Origin: a virus
DNA length: 38,830 bases
Virus record (IMG/VR): IMGVR_UViG_3300023222_000295
Location: 1 to 38,830 of that record
Direction: 5' to 3' (one strand)
A program made the position numbers and the translations under genes. Positions 15,298 to 22,127 of the stretch are shown one piece after another. Under the pieces are notes generated by a model, which did no database searches, had not been told where the DNA came from, and worked only from the letters and a program-made list of their open reading frames with translations. How positions within the stretch are numbered: position 1 is the first letter of the stretch; each line of letters begins with the position of its first letter.

Positions 15298-16893
15298 CTA
15301 ACTAGCAAAAAGTCCGATTTGAAAGGTCTTTTTGTCAATCGGCTCAAAACTAGTCCCATTATACAACTTCATTAACTTCCCAGGTGACCGTCTCATTATT
15401 CTTACGAACAACTCCCAGGTATACATACAATCTCCTTTTAACAACTTTTGAGTAATCTCGTGCAGTTTACTAATCGTCAAATTACTACTCACATAAAACA
15501 AATGCTTCCTGTAGTCATCAGTATCTTTCTTCCACTCTATCACTCCCATATCCACTAAATGATTCAGGTAACTCTCTCTAATCCGCTTTGGGCTAATTGG
15601 CTTGTGGTACACCTTTGTGTACTTTTCTGCCAACTGGTCAGACTCTACTGTAACATCAGCACCCACCAATTTAACATTTTCATCTTCATTGAATGTAATC
15701 TGTACACCCGATTTATCCTGGATACACTGTAAGAATATATCCTTGAAAAACTGGATTTTCTCAGGTGGTATTCTAGACATCACCCCCACCACATCAATAG
15801 CTGACCTGATCATTCCTAGTCCGGTGAACACAAACTGCTTGTCCTCACCTGTATTAGTACGAAACAACATCTTGAGTGACTCTCTACCATTTACCATCGT
15901 CTCAATATTAATAAACGACAACAACCTCTTGTAGTACCTCATTGTTATTCCCTCATTTGATGGGAACAACTCAGTTAATCGTTCATGAAACAGATTAATC
16001 ACCGGGTTACCATCCTGACACAAGTGTACCAAACTTTTTTTAATTCGTTCTACCAAAAACTTTGTCACCTGTTTTTGTGCTGTGCGGTCTATCAATAACT
16101 TGGGTATTCCAAACTTTTGCCCTGTCAGCTTGTTTGCCGCCTTGTACTTTGAAATAGACACATTAGGCGATAAGATCATCTCTCTACTCACTATCTCTTC
16201 CCACACCTCATTACTAGCCTCGTTCTTTGCCGAGCAAATTATCACTGCCGGCCATCCCTTGATCACTGTTTCTTTTACAGATAGGGAACCATCCCCCTTT
16301 GTGGTCCGATACACTATCTCATCTTTATCATGTGACATGATAGGCTTTAACACCTCGTAGGTCTCCGGCTTTGGATTATCCAAGAACAACAGAATCTTGT
16401 GTCGCAAGTCAACTTGTGTATGAGATGTCTCTTTTAGTGTAGCCATACTCTCTATGATTGACTTGATCTCTTCCTTGTTGTTCTCTGACTTTGCCACCCC
16501 CAACGAATACGCTAACCCATCTAGCCTCTCCTTGATGGGCTGACCGTCTTCATCCACCTGTTCACCCGTACTGTGAATCAGCGCAGTAGGTGACATCCTG
16601 CCTATACTAATAATATCTTTCTTGGGGAATACATTTGCCACCTCAACTGTAGCGTACGTCTTCCCCTCTGATGAGGGAGCCAACAACCCCGCATTAATTG
16701 GCTCATTAGTGTACGTACTCAAGTAAATCCTGAGCAGTTGTTTCACAAGCACCGGATCCCCCTTGATTACACTCTCCAGGTATTCTTCGATTATCTGTAC
16801 TGCCGACTTGCCTGCCTCAATCTGCTCTCTAGCCATGTTGGGCACCACTTCAAGTGCCTCAACTAATGGATCCAAGTTAAAGGACTCACTCAT
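15298..16893 (-). CDS. P-loop ATPase with winged-helix-like C-terminus; replication candidate
   Basis: A 531-aa protein from ATG 16893-16891, which overlaps the stop of the upstream zinc gene; the open frame continues further up but only through that gene. It has Walker A APSSEGKT at 72-79, Walker B ILLFLDN at 167-173 and a sensor-1-like VIICSAKN at 217-224. The SPTALIH segment after Walker A resembles helicase-like ATPases of archaeal and phage primase-helicase systems. Residues ~440-500 look like a winged helix (ISPKRIRESYLNHLVDMGVI). It is the largest non-structural protein and adjoins the origin-like gap, so a replicative helicase or initiator is the best guess. Confidence 0.7.
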   Translation of the reverse strand: MSESFNLDPLVEALEVVPNMAREQIEAGKSAVQIIEEYLESVIKGDPVLVKQLLRIYLSTYTNEPINAGLLAPSSEGKTYATVEVANVFPKKDIISIGRMSPTALIHSTGEQVDEDGQPIKERLDGLAYSLGVAKSENNKEEIKSIIESMATLKETSHTQVDLRHKILLFLDNPKPETYEVLKPIMSHDKDEIVYRTTKGDGSLSVKETVIKGWPAVIICSAKNEASNEVWEEIVSREMILSPNVSISKYKAANKLTGQKFGIPKLLIDRTAQKQVTKFLVERIKKSLVHLCQDGNPVINLFHERLTELFPSNEGITMRYYKRLLSFINIETMVNGRESLKMLFRTNTGEDKQFVFTGLGMIRSAIDVVGVMSRIPPEKIQFFKDIFLQCIQDKSGVQITFNEDENVKLVGADVTVESDQLAEKYTKVYHKPISPKRIRESYLNHLVDMGVIEWKKDTDDYRKHLFYVSSNLTISKLHEITQKLLKGDCMYTWELFVRIMRRSPGKLMKLYNGTSFEPIDKKTFQIGLFAS

Positions 16894-17074
16894 TGAATAA
16901 CCCCATGCAAGTACAGGCAATTCCATAACAAGTACGAATGTAAATATTACCTTTATGGAATAGTGTAGAATAACAAGTATTGTCATGGTCAGGATAAATT
17001 ACACTTTGTTTTTGGTGTCCATAGTGTAGGGATTTTTCACAGTTACATACCTTACATTTTGTTGTTTCACTCAT
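16886..17074 (-). CDS. Cys/His-rich zinc miniprotein
   Basis: A 62-aa protein starting with MSETTKCKVCNCEKSLHYGH and ending near CYGIACTCMGLFNE. The scheme CxxCxC, His pair, then Cx4CxCxxF is shared with the next gene upstream (17071-17238), so the two look like paralogues. A GAGGTAG ribosome site precedes the ATG. Its stop overlaps the ATPase start. Probably a zinc-binding regulator; target unknown. Confidence 0.75.
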   Translation of the reverse strand: MSETTKCKVCNCEKSLHYGHQKQSVIYPDHDNTCYSTLFHKGNIYIRTCYGIACTCMGLFNE

Positions 17075-17238
17075 TTCACTACCTCAAATACCAAGCAGTT
17101 ACAATTAGACATCTGACATATTCCCATGATAATATCATCATAATCTCCCGTAATTCCAAATGTCATCAAAGTACCATTAGCCCAGTGTATATGTTTCTGA
17201 TGATTACATTTACATCTCACAAAAGGATTCTCACTCAT
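17071..17238 (-). CDS. Cys/His-rich zinc miniprotein, paralogue
   Basis: A 55-aa frame with RCKCNHQKHIHW near the start and GICQMSNCNCLVFEV near the end. The CxCxH...H...Cx4CxCxxF scheme matches the neighbouring 62-aa protein. The start overlaps the upstream stop (TAATG) and the stop overlaps the downstream start (ATGA). This double coupling and the metal pattern support a real gene. Confidence 0.75.
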   Translation of the reverse strand: MSENPFVRCKCNHQKHIHWANGTLMTFGITGDYDDIIMGICQMSNCNCLVFEVVK

Positions 17239-17477
17239 TACATGACCTCCATCATTCTATGCATTACATAGCCTTGTGAATCTGTTACCTTTATTGAATA
17301 CACTTTGTTTTCTGAATGTTTGTTTCTTAGTCTAAGGCGCAAATGTTTTCCACTAATCCATATTTGTGCTTTTGTTTGTTTGTGTGTCTCTGTAATCTCA
17401 AATTTCTCGACATCATCAGTAACATCATCTAATGAATCAGTATCAATCACTGTAAATTTAAATGAATTATCACTCAT
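17238..17477 (-). CDS. Small beta-rich protein, unknown
   Basis: A 79-aa protein with an acidic N-terminal half (DTDSLDDVTDDVEKFEIT) and a basic strand-rich second half (AQIWISGKHLRLRLRNK). No Cys and no known motif. It is coupled by overlaps to zinc miniprotein genes on both sides. A small nucleic-acid-binding or regulatory protein is possible but not shown. Confidence 0.65.
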   Translation of the reverse strand: MSDNSFKFTVIDTDSLDDVTDDVEKFEITETHKQTKAQIWISGKHLRLRLRNKHSENKVYSIKVTDSQGYVMHRMMEVM

Positions 17478-17613
17478 TCTTCTCTCTCCATATCTTTAGC
17501 CCCCCTTCAATACACTTGTAACACCAAACACATTGCTTTACCTTTCTACCATCAAAGAGAGTGCGAGCCTGTGGTATCACCTTTTCTGTGTGCCCACAAA
17601 AGTAACATCTCAT
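17470..17613 (-). CDS. Zinc-ribbon miniprotein
   Basis: A 47-aa frame with CYFCGH at the start and CVWCYKC at residues ~30-36, a four- to five-Cys ribbon. Start ATG overlaps the upstream stop (ATGA) and its stop overlaps the next start (ATGAGTGA). The basic tail KIWREKNE suits nucleic acid contact. Function unknown. Confidence 0.75.
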   Translation of the reverse strand: MRCYFCGHTEKVIPQARTLFDGRKVKQCVWCYKCIEGGLKIWREKNE

Positions 17614-17810
17614 TCCCATTCTCCACTAGGATAATATGTTTCAGGATATGATGAAAAAATTACCATCTTTCTTTTTTTATCACAGTTAACACAGGTTTCA
17701 GTTTGTAATTGAGTTCCCGTTATGACCAATACCTCTACCTCAGTTTCGTCAATTATATGTCCATGAACTTCACAGTAATCTAATGCGTCTAGAAATGTTA
17801 CCTCATTCAT
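17610..17810 (-). CDS. Cys/His small protein, unknown
   Basis: A 66-aa acidic protein with CEVHGH at ~13-18 and CVNC at ~40-43, which together could bind one metal ion. Coupled to neighbours on both sides by ATGA overlaps. Not recognised. Confidence 0.7.
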   Translation of the reverse strand: MNEVTFLDALDYCEVHGHIIDETEVEVLVITGTQLQTETCVNCDKKRKMVIFSSYPETYYPSGEWE

Positions 17811-18040
17811 TTTTCACACTTCCAAGTGTGGAATTCTTTTGCAATGTTTGGAAAGCCGGTTGGTGTATTAATATGATCTATCACGTATTTCTGTAGTTCC
17901 ATACAACCCATCTGTTCTATCTGTTTTCTTTGCTCAGAGGCATCAATTACGCCCCAAGTTATCAAAACCACAAAAAATATTGTGAAACAAATACTCACAA
18001 ATGTAGGAAGGCTAAAAGGTACAAAGTCATTTAAAATCAT
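17807..18040 (-). CDS. Single-pass membrane protein
   Basis: A 77-aa protein with one membrane segment at about residues 12-32 (FVSICFTIFFVVLITWGVID) followed by a charged, helical, soluble part with two Cys. It is the gene directly after the ribbon-helix-helix-like regulator and shares its operon (ATGA overlap). A role at the host membrane, such as modulation or superinfection exclusion, is possible but unproven. Confidence 0.7.
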   Translation of the reverse strand: MILNDFVPFSLPTFVSICFTIFFVVLITWGVIDASEQRKQIEQMGCMELQKYVIDHINTPTGFPNIAKEFHTWKCEK

Positions 18041-18147
18041 TCCTCTATCAATTCCCTAAAGTACTGATCAAAAGATAACTCTCTTTTGATTTTCTTCATT
18101 TTGTCTCTTAGTTCTTCAGAGATTGGTATGTATTTGTATTTCTTCAA
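18037..18147 (-). CDS. Ribbon-helix-helix-like repressor candidate
   Basis: A 36-aa frame starting at TTG. The pattern YKYIPIS (strand), EELRDKMKKIKREL (helix), SFDQYFRELIEE (helix) is that of an archaeal ribbon-helix-helix or VapB-like DNA-binding protein. It is the first gene of a unit with its own TATA-like box and an exact 19-bp inverted repeat touching the start codon, which suggests autoregulation. Its stop overlaps the membrane-protein start. Confidence 0.7.
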   Translation of the reverse strand: MKKYKYIPISEELRDKMKKIKRELSFDQYFRELIEE

Positions 18148-18165
18148 TATGATATAGTATCATAT
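18147..18165. promoter_or_regulatory. Operator candidate: 8-3-8 inverted repeat at RHH start
   Basis: ATATGATA-CTA-TATCATAT on the minus strand, perfect arms, lying between a TATA-like ATATAAAA (about 20-28 nt upstream) and the TTG start. A protein bound here would block transcription start. The adjacent gene encodes a ribbon-helix-helix-like protein, a class that commonly binds such sites as dimers. Confidence 0.6.
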
Positions 18166-18195
18166 ACTTTTATATTAATTAGTTTTACTACTAAT

Positions 18196-18220
18196 AAAAA
18201 AGAAAGTGGATTACTCCACT
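18196..18220 (-). terminator. Hairpin plus T-run terminator
   Basis: On the minus strand AGTGGA, loop GTAA, TCCACT (18205-18220), followed by TTTCTTTTTTATT. The stop codon of the 18211-18606 gene lies in the loop. It separates that gene from the RHH unit. Confidence 0.6.
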
Positions 18221-18606
18221 TCCTGTTCTGAGTGTTCTGGAACAAGCAAATAATACCACGGTCCCTTTGCCGGTGTCACTTTGACGATCTTCATCTTTGG
18301 AATTTTTACTCCCTCTGATATATCGGCTCGTAGTACGGGATCTTTTAACTGATCCATGATAGCCTTCCAGCCTGTTGCATAAAAACAACTAAACGCCCCA
18401 AGTTCTTTACCTTCCTTGTTTACGCATTCAAATTCCTCCTCAGTAGTAAGTGTAATTACTGGATCATTTGGTTTATCATTGAATCGTTTTGCATCCTTTA
18501 TGCTAGTGAGAGTAAATGGCTTGTCAAGAATAAACGTCAGTTTGGTTCTTGGTGGCAAATCGCCCATTGTACCTATTCCATATTTCGCTAATGTATTTTC
18601 TCCTAT
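18211..18606 (-). CDS. Unknown protein, possible ATA start
   Basis: A 131-aa protein if it starts at ATA (18606-18604), or 118 aa from ATG 18567. The upstream extension IGENTLAKYGIGT is in frame and reads like natural protein. A perfect GGAGGT lies exactly 8 nt before the ATA, while nothing like a ribosome site precedes the internal ATG. The body has strands such as TKLTFILDKPFTLTSI and MKIVKVTPAKGPWYYLLVPE, which would suit an OB-like or beta-barrel fold. A single-strand DNA-binding role is conceivable but only a guess. A hairpin terminator follows. Confidence 0.7.
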   Translation of the reverse strand: MGENTLAKYGIGTMGDLPPRTKLTFILDKPFTLTSIKDAKRFNDKPNDPVITLTTEEEFECVNKEGKELGAFSCFYATGWKAIMDQLKDPVLRADISEGVKIPKMKIVKVTPAKGPWYYLLVPEHSEQEVE

Positions 18607-18667
18607 TTTGTTTCACCTCCTATAATTCTCATTACTGTAATCAGACATCAATCTTTATCTCCAAGTG

Positions 18668-18769
18668 TCATTTAGAAAAACTACTCCTATGATTATTCCA
18701 TAAATGAAGGGTCATACGTGCCCATAACAACATATTTTCAGAACAGAAAGGACAATAAAATCTATTCAT
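18668..18769 (-). CDS. Single C2H2 zinc-finger miniprotein
   Basis: A 33-aa frame, essentially one zinc finger: FYCPFC, 12 residues, His, 4 residues, His (Cx2C-x12-Hx4H) with a short basic tail. Stand-alone C2H2 fingers are known in archaeal viruses as DNA-binding regulators. Its ATG follows a repeated ribosome-site module (GACACTTCGAGGTAA). Length is minimal, but the motif is exact. Confidence 0.7.
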   Translation of the reverse strand: MNRFYCPFCSENMLLWARMTLHLWNNHRSSFSK

Positions 18770-18778
18770 CTAATTACC

Positions 18779-18797
18779 CTTACCTCGAAGTGTCATT
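18779..18797 (-). repeat. Repeated ribosome-site module, copy 1
   Basis: This 19-bp stretch, AATGACACTTCGAGGTAAG on the minus strand, is identical to 22528-22546. It contains a GAGGT ribosome site and precedes the start of a zinc miniprotein in both places. Diverged copies lie at about 18655-18670 and 22416-22430. Confidence 0.7.
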
Positions 18798-18940
18798 TAG
18801 AAACAAAACTCCCTTTGACTATTCATCAATTCTTTATGATGGGGAACCATCATACACGACTCTCTAATACAATTATGAGTGTCACATACTTGACATCCGC
18901 AAGGACTACGTCTTAACTTACACTTTAGATTATCCGTCAC
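18797..18940 (-). CDS. Cys/His-rich miniprotein
   Basis: A 47-aa protein from GTG (18940-18938), which overlaps the TGA of the membrane gene upstream (GTGA). It has seven Cys and several His, including CGCQVCDTHNC then ESC and PHH, enough for one or two zinc sites. A longer frame from 19012 exists but would run through the neighbouring gene in another frame, so the GTG is preferred. Function unknown. Confidence 0.65.
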   Translation of the reverse strand: MTDNLKCKLRRSPCGCQVCDTHNCIRESCMMVPHHKELMNSQREFCF

Positions 18941-19068
18941 TTGACAAACACCGCCATAATACCCACTATTCCTATAACAACAACAACAAACAAAATCATT
19001 TGTAAACCACAAGTTTGTTCATCTGAACCCCATTCTCTAGGGCCAAAAAATTCTTTAAAAAAACCCAA
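18937..19068 (-). CDS. Single-TM miniprotein
   Basis: A 43-aa frame starting at TTG with GGAGG 9 nt upstream. The N-terminal 24 residues are soluble (FFKEFFGPREWGSDEQTCG), and residues ~25-42 are a pure membrane helix rich in Val and Ile (ILFVVVVIGIVGIM). Its stop overlaps the next GTG start. Small membrane protein, perhaps acting on the host membrane; function unknown. Confidence 0.65.
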   Translation of the reverse strand: MGFFKEFFGPREWGSDEQTCGLQMILFVVVVIGIVGIMAVFVK

Positions 19069-19069
19069 A

Positions 19070-19177
19070 TTACATTTCCTCCAAACTACTGTATGCATCA
19101 AAATAAATATTACAGTCTAGACAGATGTGAGGTCTGCCTCTAACCCTACCCCATCTATGACCTTTACTACACTTCAT
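19070..19177 (-). CDS. Zinc miniprotein
   Basis: A 35-aa frame with KCSKGH near the start and CLDC in the middle, a possible CxxxH/CxxC zinc site, in a basic context. ATG overlaps the upstream stop (ATGA). It ends just before the TTG of the membrane miniprotein. Function unknown. Confidence 0.65.
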   Translation of the reverse strand: MKCSKGHRWGRVRGRPHICLDCNIYFDAYSSLEEM

Positions 19178-19365
19178 TTTGTGTTCACCAAAGTGGTACC
19201 AGTGTTGCTAACAATGTCTACTTTCTCATATTTGTAAGGCATTGATTGTTTTAGATAAAGTTCCGCTGCACAAACAGTTAATCTTGAACCGTCGTGTTGT
19301 TCCAATACCTTATCACAATTATTACATAATCGTCGTAGTGACTTAGAGTTGTTAGTATCAGTCAT
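19174..19365 (-). CDS. Small CxxC protein
   Basis: A 63-aa protein with LCNNCDKVLEQHDGSR then CAAE, i.e. CxxC, a His and a further Cys that could complete a zinc site. The remainder is polar. Coupled on both sides by ATGA overlaps. Not recognised. Confidence 0.7.
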   Translation of the reverse strand: MTDTNNSKSLRRLCNNCDKVLEQHDGSRLTVCAAELYLKQSMPYKYEKVDIVSNTGTTLVNTK

Positions 19366-19532
19366 CCCAACAACACCCTCATCTCTTCGTTTAACTTATC
19401 CATCTTAATTCCAAACTCAATCCACAATTCCTTACACAACTGTCTTTGTAACGGATCAGGGCGTCTTAGAATTATTTGGGTCTCAGTCAATATCCTCTGC
19501 ATTATAACCTGACATTCTTGAGAATTATTCAT
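19362..19532 (-). CDS. Small helical protein, unknown
   Basis: A 56-aa frame, helical throughout (QVIMQRILTETQIILRR, then KLNEEMRVLLG), with two Cys. Start and stop both overlap neighbours by 4 nt, which is the main support. Function unknown. Confidence 0.65.
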   Translation of the reverse strand: MNNSQECQVIMQRILTETQIILRRPDPLQRQLCKELWIEFGIKMDKLNEEMRVLLG

Positions 19533-19897
19533 CCCAACTCCTCCTTTGTCTCTAGAATTTCTTTGAGTGTATAATAACCAAATTTGTCCTGAATCATTCC
19601 ATCCTTAACTCGAAACTGATTAACACGATACCTTATCCTCTCTAGTTGCTGATGTTGTTTACTAATTAACATTTGAAATTTAATTCCATCTGTTAGTAAT
19701 TTCTCTCGTTCTTCTTTGAGTTGTTGTTTTTCATCCATTAGTTTGACAAAAGTTTGACCAAGAGTAATTTTCTTCTCATTACCTGTTAATTCATGCAAAG
19801 ACTGTTGCAATAAATCCCATTTACCTGCCTTTTCTACAATTATCTCAAGTTCTGCTAAGAGAGGCCTGTCTATTGTTTCCCCGAATGTCAGTTTCAT
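19529..19897 (-). CDS. Coiled-coil protein, unknown
   Basis: A 122-aa charged protein with a likely coiled coil at about residues 50-95 (LMDEKQQLKEEREKLLTDG and KQHQQLERIRYRV). No Cys or catalytic motif. It is coupled to a small RHH-like gene upstream and a helical gene downstream. It may be an oligomeric adaptor; function unknown. Confidence 0.7.
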   Translation of the reverse strand: MKLTFGETIDRPLLAELEIIVEKAGKWDLLQQSLHELTGNEKKITLGQTFVKLMDEKQQLKEEREKLLTDGIKFQMLISKQHQQLERIRYRVNQFRVKDGMIQDKFGYYTLKEILETKEELG

Positions 19898-20004
19898 CCC
19901 AACTCCTCCACAAAAAACTCATCCCACTTCCTGTTGCCCTTTCTGATGACCAACATTTCAAAGGTCTTTCTGCTTACGCTTATCTGTACACCGCGTTCAG
20001 TCAT
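19894..20004 (-). CDS. RHH-like DNA-binding miniprotein
   Basis: A 36-aa frame reading VQISVSRKTFEMLVIRKG then RKWDEFFVEEL. A strand followed by a Ser-capped helix and a second helix fits a minimal ribbon-helix-helix. ATG and stop overlap neighbours (ATGA). Possible transcription regulator; the assignment is by pattern only. Confidence 0.6.
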   Translation of the reverse strand: MTERGVQISVSRKTFEMLVIRKGNRKWDEFFVEELG

Positions 20005-20267
20005 TTCTTCAACTCCTTTCCACAATGATCACAATAATCTCTTCTTGCCCACTTGAACCCCTTTGTTCCACCCCTCATCATTAATAATATACCGAATCCG
20101 ATGGCCATCCACCAAACTTGATCTTTTACTGGAATTAAATCGTACCCTAACTGTTCAGATACAACAATCAAGTTGTCTAATATTATAAAATACCAAACCG
20201 CCATAAATATAACAAATACTATAACAGCTAAAATACCACCTAATCCTATTGCTTCACCTCTATTCAT
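20001..20267 (-). CDS. Two-TM protein with C-terminal CxxC
   Basis: An 88-aa membrane protein with helices at ~9-30 (GGILAVIVFVIFMAVWYFII) and ~50-65 (WWMAIGFGILLMMRG), then a basic tail ending YCDHCGKELKK. It is preceded by the TACAAGTACTTGTA palindrome, so it is probably under separate control from the gene upstream. Holin-like, or a membrane-tethered zinc protein; the sequence does not decide. Confidence 0.7.
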   Translation of the reverse strand: MNRGEAIGLGGILAVIVFVIFMAVWYFIILDNLIVVSEQLGYDLIPVKDQVWWMAIGFGILLMMRGGTKGFKWARRDYCDHCGKELKK

Positions 20268-20270
20268 ATC

Positions 20271-20295
20271 TACAAGTAAAGTACAAGTACTTGTA
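20271..20295. promoter_or_regulatory. Operator candidate with three TACTTGTA half-sites
   Basis: The perfect 14-bp palindrome TACAAGTACTTGTA (20282-20295) is followed on the minus strand by a third TACTTGTA (20271-20278), just before the ATG at 20267. The octamer TACTTGTA is also the core of all five late promoters. Confidence 0.55.
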
Positions 20296-20296
20296 T

Positions 20297-20491
20297 TTAA
20301 TTATTGCTACGCATTAACTCTTTCAAAGTCTGTTGGTGCCAATAAATATCAACAGGATTAACCTGGCTGCCTCCTTGTAATGGAGGTACTTTTATCACTG
20401 GTGCGTCAGCCAACATAAGGCACTTTGGGCAATATCCATTAACCCATGTACGTGGATTTTTTGCCGTAAAGTCACAGTTTCGGCATTTCAT
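20297..20491 (-). CDS. Zinc-ribbon miniprotein
   Basis: A 64-aa protein with CRNC at 3-6 and CPKC at ~21-24, a compact four-Cys ribbon, followed by a Pro-rich linker and a helical tail. Similar ribbons in archaea bind nucleic acid or act as protein adaptors. It ends just before the TACTTGTA operator region. Confidence 0.75.
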   Translation of the reverse strand: MKCRNCDFTAKNPRTWVNGYCPKCLMLADAPVIKVPPLQGGSQVNPVDIYWHQQTLKELMRSNN

Positions 20492-20540
20492 CGTTTTTTA
20501 TCCTACACCAGCATTTAAGCGAGCATTTAGGTTTTTTCAT
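20472..20540 (-). CDS. Tiny Cys-rich frame, tentative
   Basis: A 22-aa frame KCSLKCWCRIK with GAGG 9 nt before the ATG. It overlaps the start of the next zinc gene by about 20 nt. It could be a true miniprotein or a leader that couples translation. Low certainty because of length. Confidence 0.35.
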   Translation of the reverse strand: MKKPKCSLKCWCRIKNDEMPKL

Positions 20541-20552
20541 CTGATCTTCCTC

Positions 20553-20642
20553 TTACCACATTGGTATATGTCTTTTCTGGTTGCAATCAGAATGCCTAGA
20601 ATTCACATACTCGCCGGCTAATAGCAGATCGTTCCTAGACAT
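20553..20642 (-). CDS. Tiny frame coupled to HEARH gene, tentative
   Basis: A 29-aa frame whose ATG overlaps the TAA of the metallopeptidase-like gene (TAATG). It contains one Cys and several His but no clear motif. Support comes from coupling only. Confidence 0.4.
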   Translation of the reverse strand: MSRNDLLLAGEYVNSRHSDCNQKRHIPMW

Positions 20643-20974
20643 TACTCATTGTTTTGGTTATTCTTAAAATTTATCATTATATTGTCCCTGTCCAAGTCTA
20701 CATGACATCTCTGGTCAAGTGGTTCCTCTAGGTAACAGATCACATGCCTTGCTTCATGGGCGATTGTTCTCGCTGTATGAAAATCACTTAACACGAAAAC
20801 TTTTTTTTCAGAAGACACCGTGAAGCCGTTAGTGAGCGGTAGGGGTGTCCTCACATCATACAGACTGTGTAGGTATTCCCATTCTTCAGAGTTATTGATT
20901 ACTGTCCACTCGTAGTCGCAGTTCTCACCACCGGCACTAAATGACACACATAACATGAAAAACAATAGACTCAT
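20642..20974 (-). CDS. Secreted HExxH metallopeptidase-like protein
   Basis: A 110-aa protein with an N-terminal signal peptide (LLFFMLCVSFSAGG) and the zinc-protease signature HEARH at residues 73-77 in the helix TIAHEARHVICYL. His91 or nearby Asp residues could be the third ligand. It is much smaller than most secreted metalloproteases, so it may be a minimal or non-catalytic form. It is coupled to a single-TM gene and a secreted Cys-rich protein upstream. Nitrososphaerota have protein S-layers and no peptidoglycan, so a secreted protease could help virus exit or entry; that role is inference. Confidence 0.65.
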   Translation of the reverse strand: MSLLFFMLCVSFSAGGENCDYEWTVINNSEEWEYLHSLYDVRTPLPLTNGFTVSSEKKVFVLSDFHTARTIAHEARHVICYLEEPLDQRCHVDLDRDNIMINFKNNQNNE

Positions 20975-21102
20975 TATCTGAATATTCTCGATTCATATAT
21001 TGTTACGACAAATACTATTGTAAACCAAAAGCCCAAAGTCAAGCCATTTAAGAACAGGTATTTTTCTTTAACTGTATCAAATAATTTAAGTTTTGGAATC
21101 AT
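20974..21102 (-). CDS. Single-TM miniprotein in envelope module
   Basis: A 42-aa frame with a basic N-terminus (MIPKLKLFDTVKEKY) and one membrane helix (GLTLGFWFTIVFVVTIY). ATG overlaps the stop of the secreted protein gene (ATGA), and its TAA overlaps the start of the HEARH gene (TAATG). Its size and position between two exported proteins would suit a holin or spanin-like partner. Confidence 0.65.
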   Translation of the reverse strand: MIPKLKLFDTVKEKYLFLNGLTLGFWFTIVFVVTIYESRIFR

Positions 21103-22127
21103 TGTGTACGTTGGTTCAATATTCTTTGTCTGGCTTCTTGGAGTTTTTGCTGAGTTGTCTTGTCTAGCTGTTGTTTCATGTCACCATCTTTCCAGTTTTG
21201 TACATCAGCTAGAAGTGCTGTAATTTCCTCCGAATCTTGTGCGGAATTATTTACATACTCAAAATCCAAGCCTTGATCACATCCATAATCGAGTTTGTGA
21301 AGGTTCGAAGTGTTTCCGTCACACACCAAGTCATGTATTGATTTTGGTTGTTTCACTCCCCAATTGGCTTCGGCTAACATTCTTTCCTGTGACCATACTG
21401 GAACATCTTTTGCCATGTCTCTATGGGATATTGTTTCACTTTGTGCAGCCCAAATGTTACCATATTGTACTTTCTTTGGTATCTTCTCCTGACCTAGGCA
21501 TTCTTGAATAGCAGCATCTATCGTCAGCTGTGCTGAATCGAAACTGTATTTGAAGTTACTAATCGAGTTATCAATTATTAGCTCACCGTCAAGTCCTCTA
21601 AGTACTTGAAATACTCTGTATGTCTGCATTACTAGGATATCATTCGCACATTCGTCTAGCCGCTTTAGATCTTGTAGCCTTTGAAATTGTTCATCAGTCA
21701 GTTCAGGCATTGCCTCCAGTATGAATATCTGTTGCTCCTTTGGGCTCATTGGATAGTCAGGGAAGAACTGAACACGGTTGGCTTTCTCTATTGCTGATTT
21801 CTCAAAATTCTCGGGAGTCATACACTTGTCAGTGTCGGGATCGTATACCAACCCGATATCGGTACAAGTTATCACGTCGGTGTCTATGTCTTCAGGGAGT
21901 GGTTCCTCTATCATGTATGGAAATCCCTCAAGATAGCACTGTATCAGTGGGGCTATGCCATCCTCGAATTTCTCACAGCCTACGTCATGAATTTCAAAGT
22001 CGGTCATCTGTGCCAGCCTGTCCATAAAATCAGATAACTTTATCGCATCAACTTGATCTTGGTCAGCATAAGCTGCACTTGTCCCTATTGACATGAACAG
22101 TATACTAATCATCAAGATTTTATTCAA
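21099..22127 (-). CDS. Secreted Cys-rich protein, unknown
   Basis: A 342-aa protein from TTG (22127-22125) with GGAGAGG as ribosome site. It opens with a signal peptide (NKILMISILFMSIGTSAAYA, cleavage likely before DQDQ). A longer frame to 22217 overlaps the zinc miniprotein upstream and is rejected. The mature part is acidic, with eight Cys spread along it (possible disulfides), and the C-terminus is a Gln/Lys-rich helix. It shows no enzyme motif. Together with the next two genes it forms an exported module, perhaps for S-layer interaction or lysis. Confidence 0.7.
   Translation of the reverse strand: MNKILMISILFMSIGTSAAYADQDQVDAIKLSDFMDRLAQMTDFEIHDVGCEKFEDGIAPLIQCYLEGFPYMIEEPLPEDIDTDVITCTDIGLVYDPDTDKCMTPENFEKSAIEKANRVQFFPDYPMSPKEQQIFILEAMPELTDEQFQRLQDLKRLDECANDILVMQTYRVFQVLRGLDGELIIDNSISNFKYSFDSAQLTIDAAIQECLGQEKIPKKVQYGNIWAAQSETISHRDMAKDVPVWSQERMLAEANWGVKQPKSIHDLVCDGNTSNLHKLDYGCDQGLDFEYVNNSAQDSEEITALLADVQNWKDGDMKQQLDKTTQQKLQEARQRILNQRTQ

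Noticed and set aside
15299-16986. Longer start of the ATPase at 16986 with a membrane-like N-terminus
   Set aside because: The extension lies opposite no gene but runs in another frame through the 16886-17074 zinc gene; the ATG at 16893 overlaps that gene's stop in the usual coupled way.
18613-18648. 11-codon frame MSDYSNENYRR before the ATA-start gene
   Set aside because: Too short to support as a protein; its last codons form the GGAGGTGA ribosome site, so it may only be a leader.
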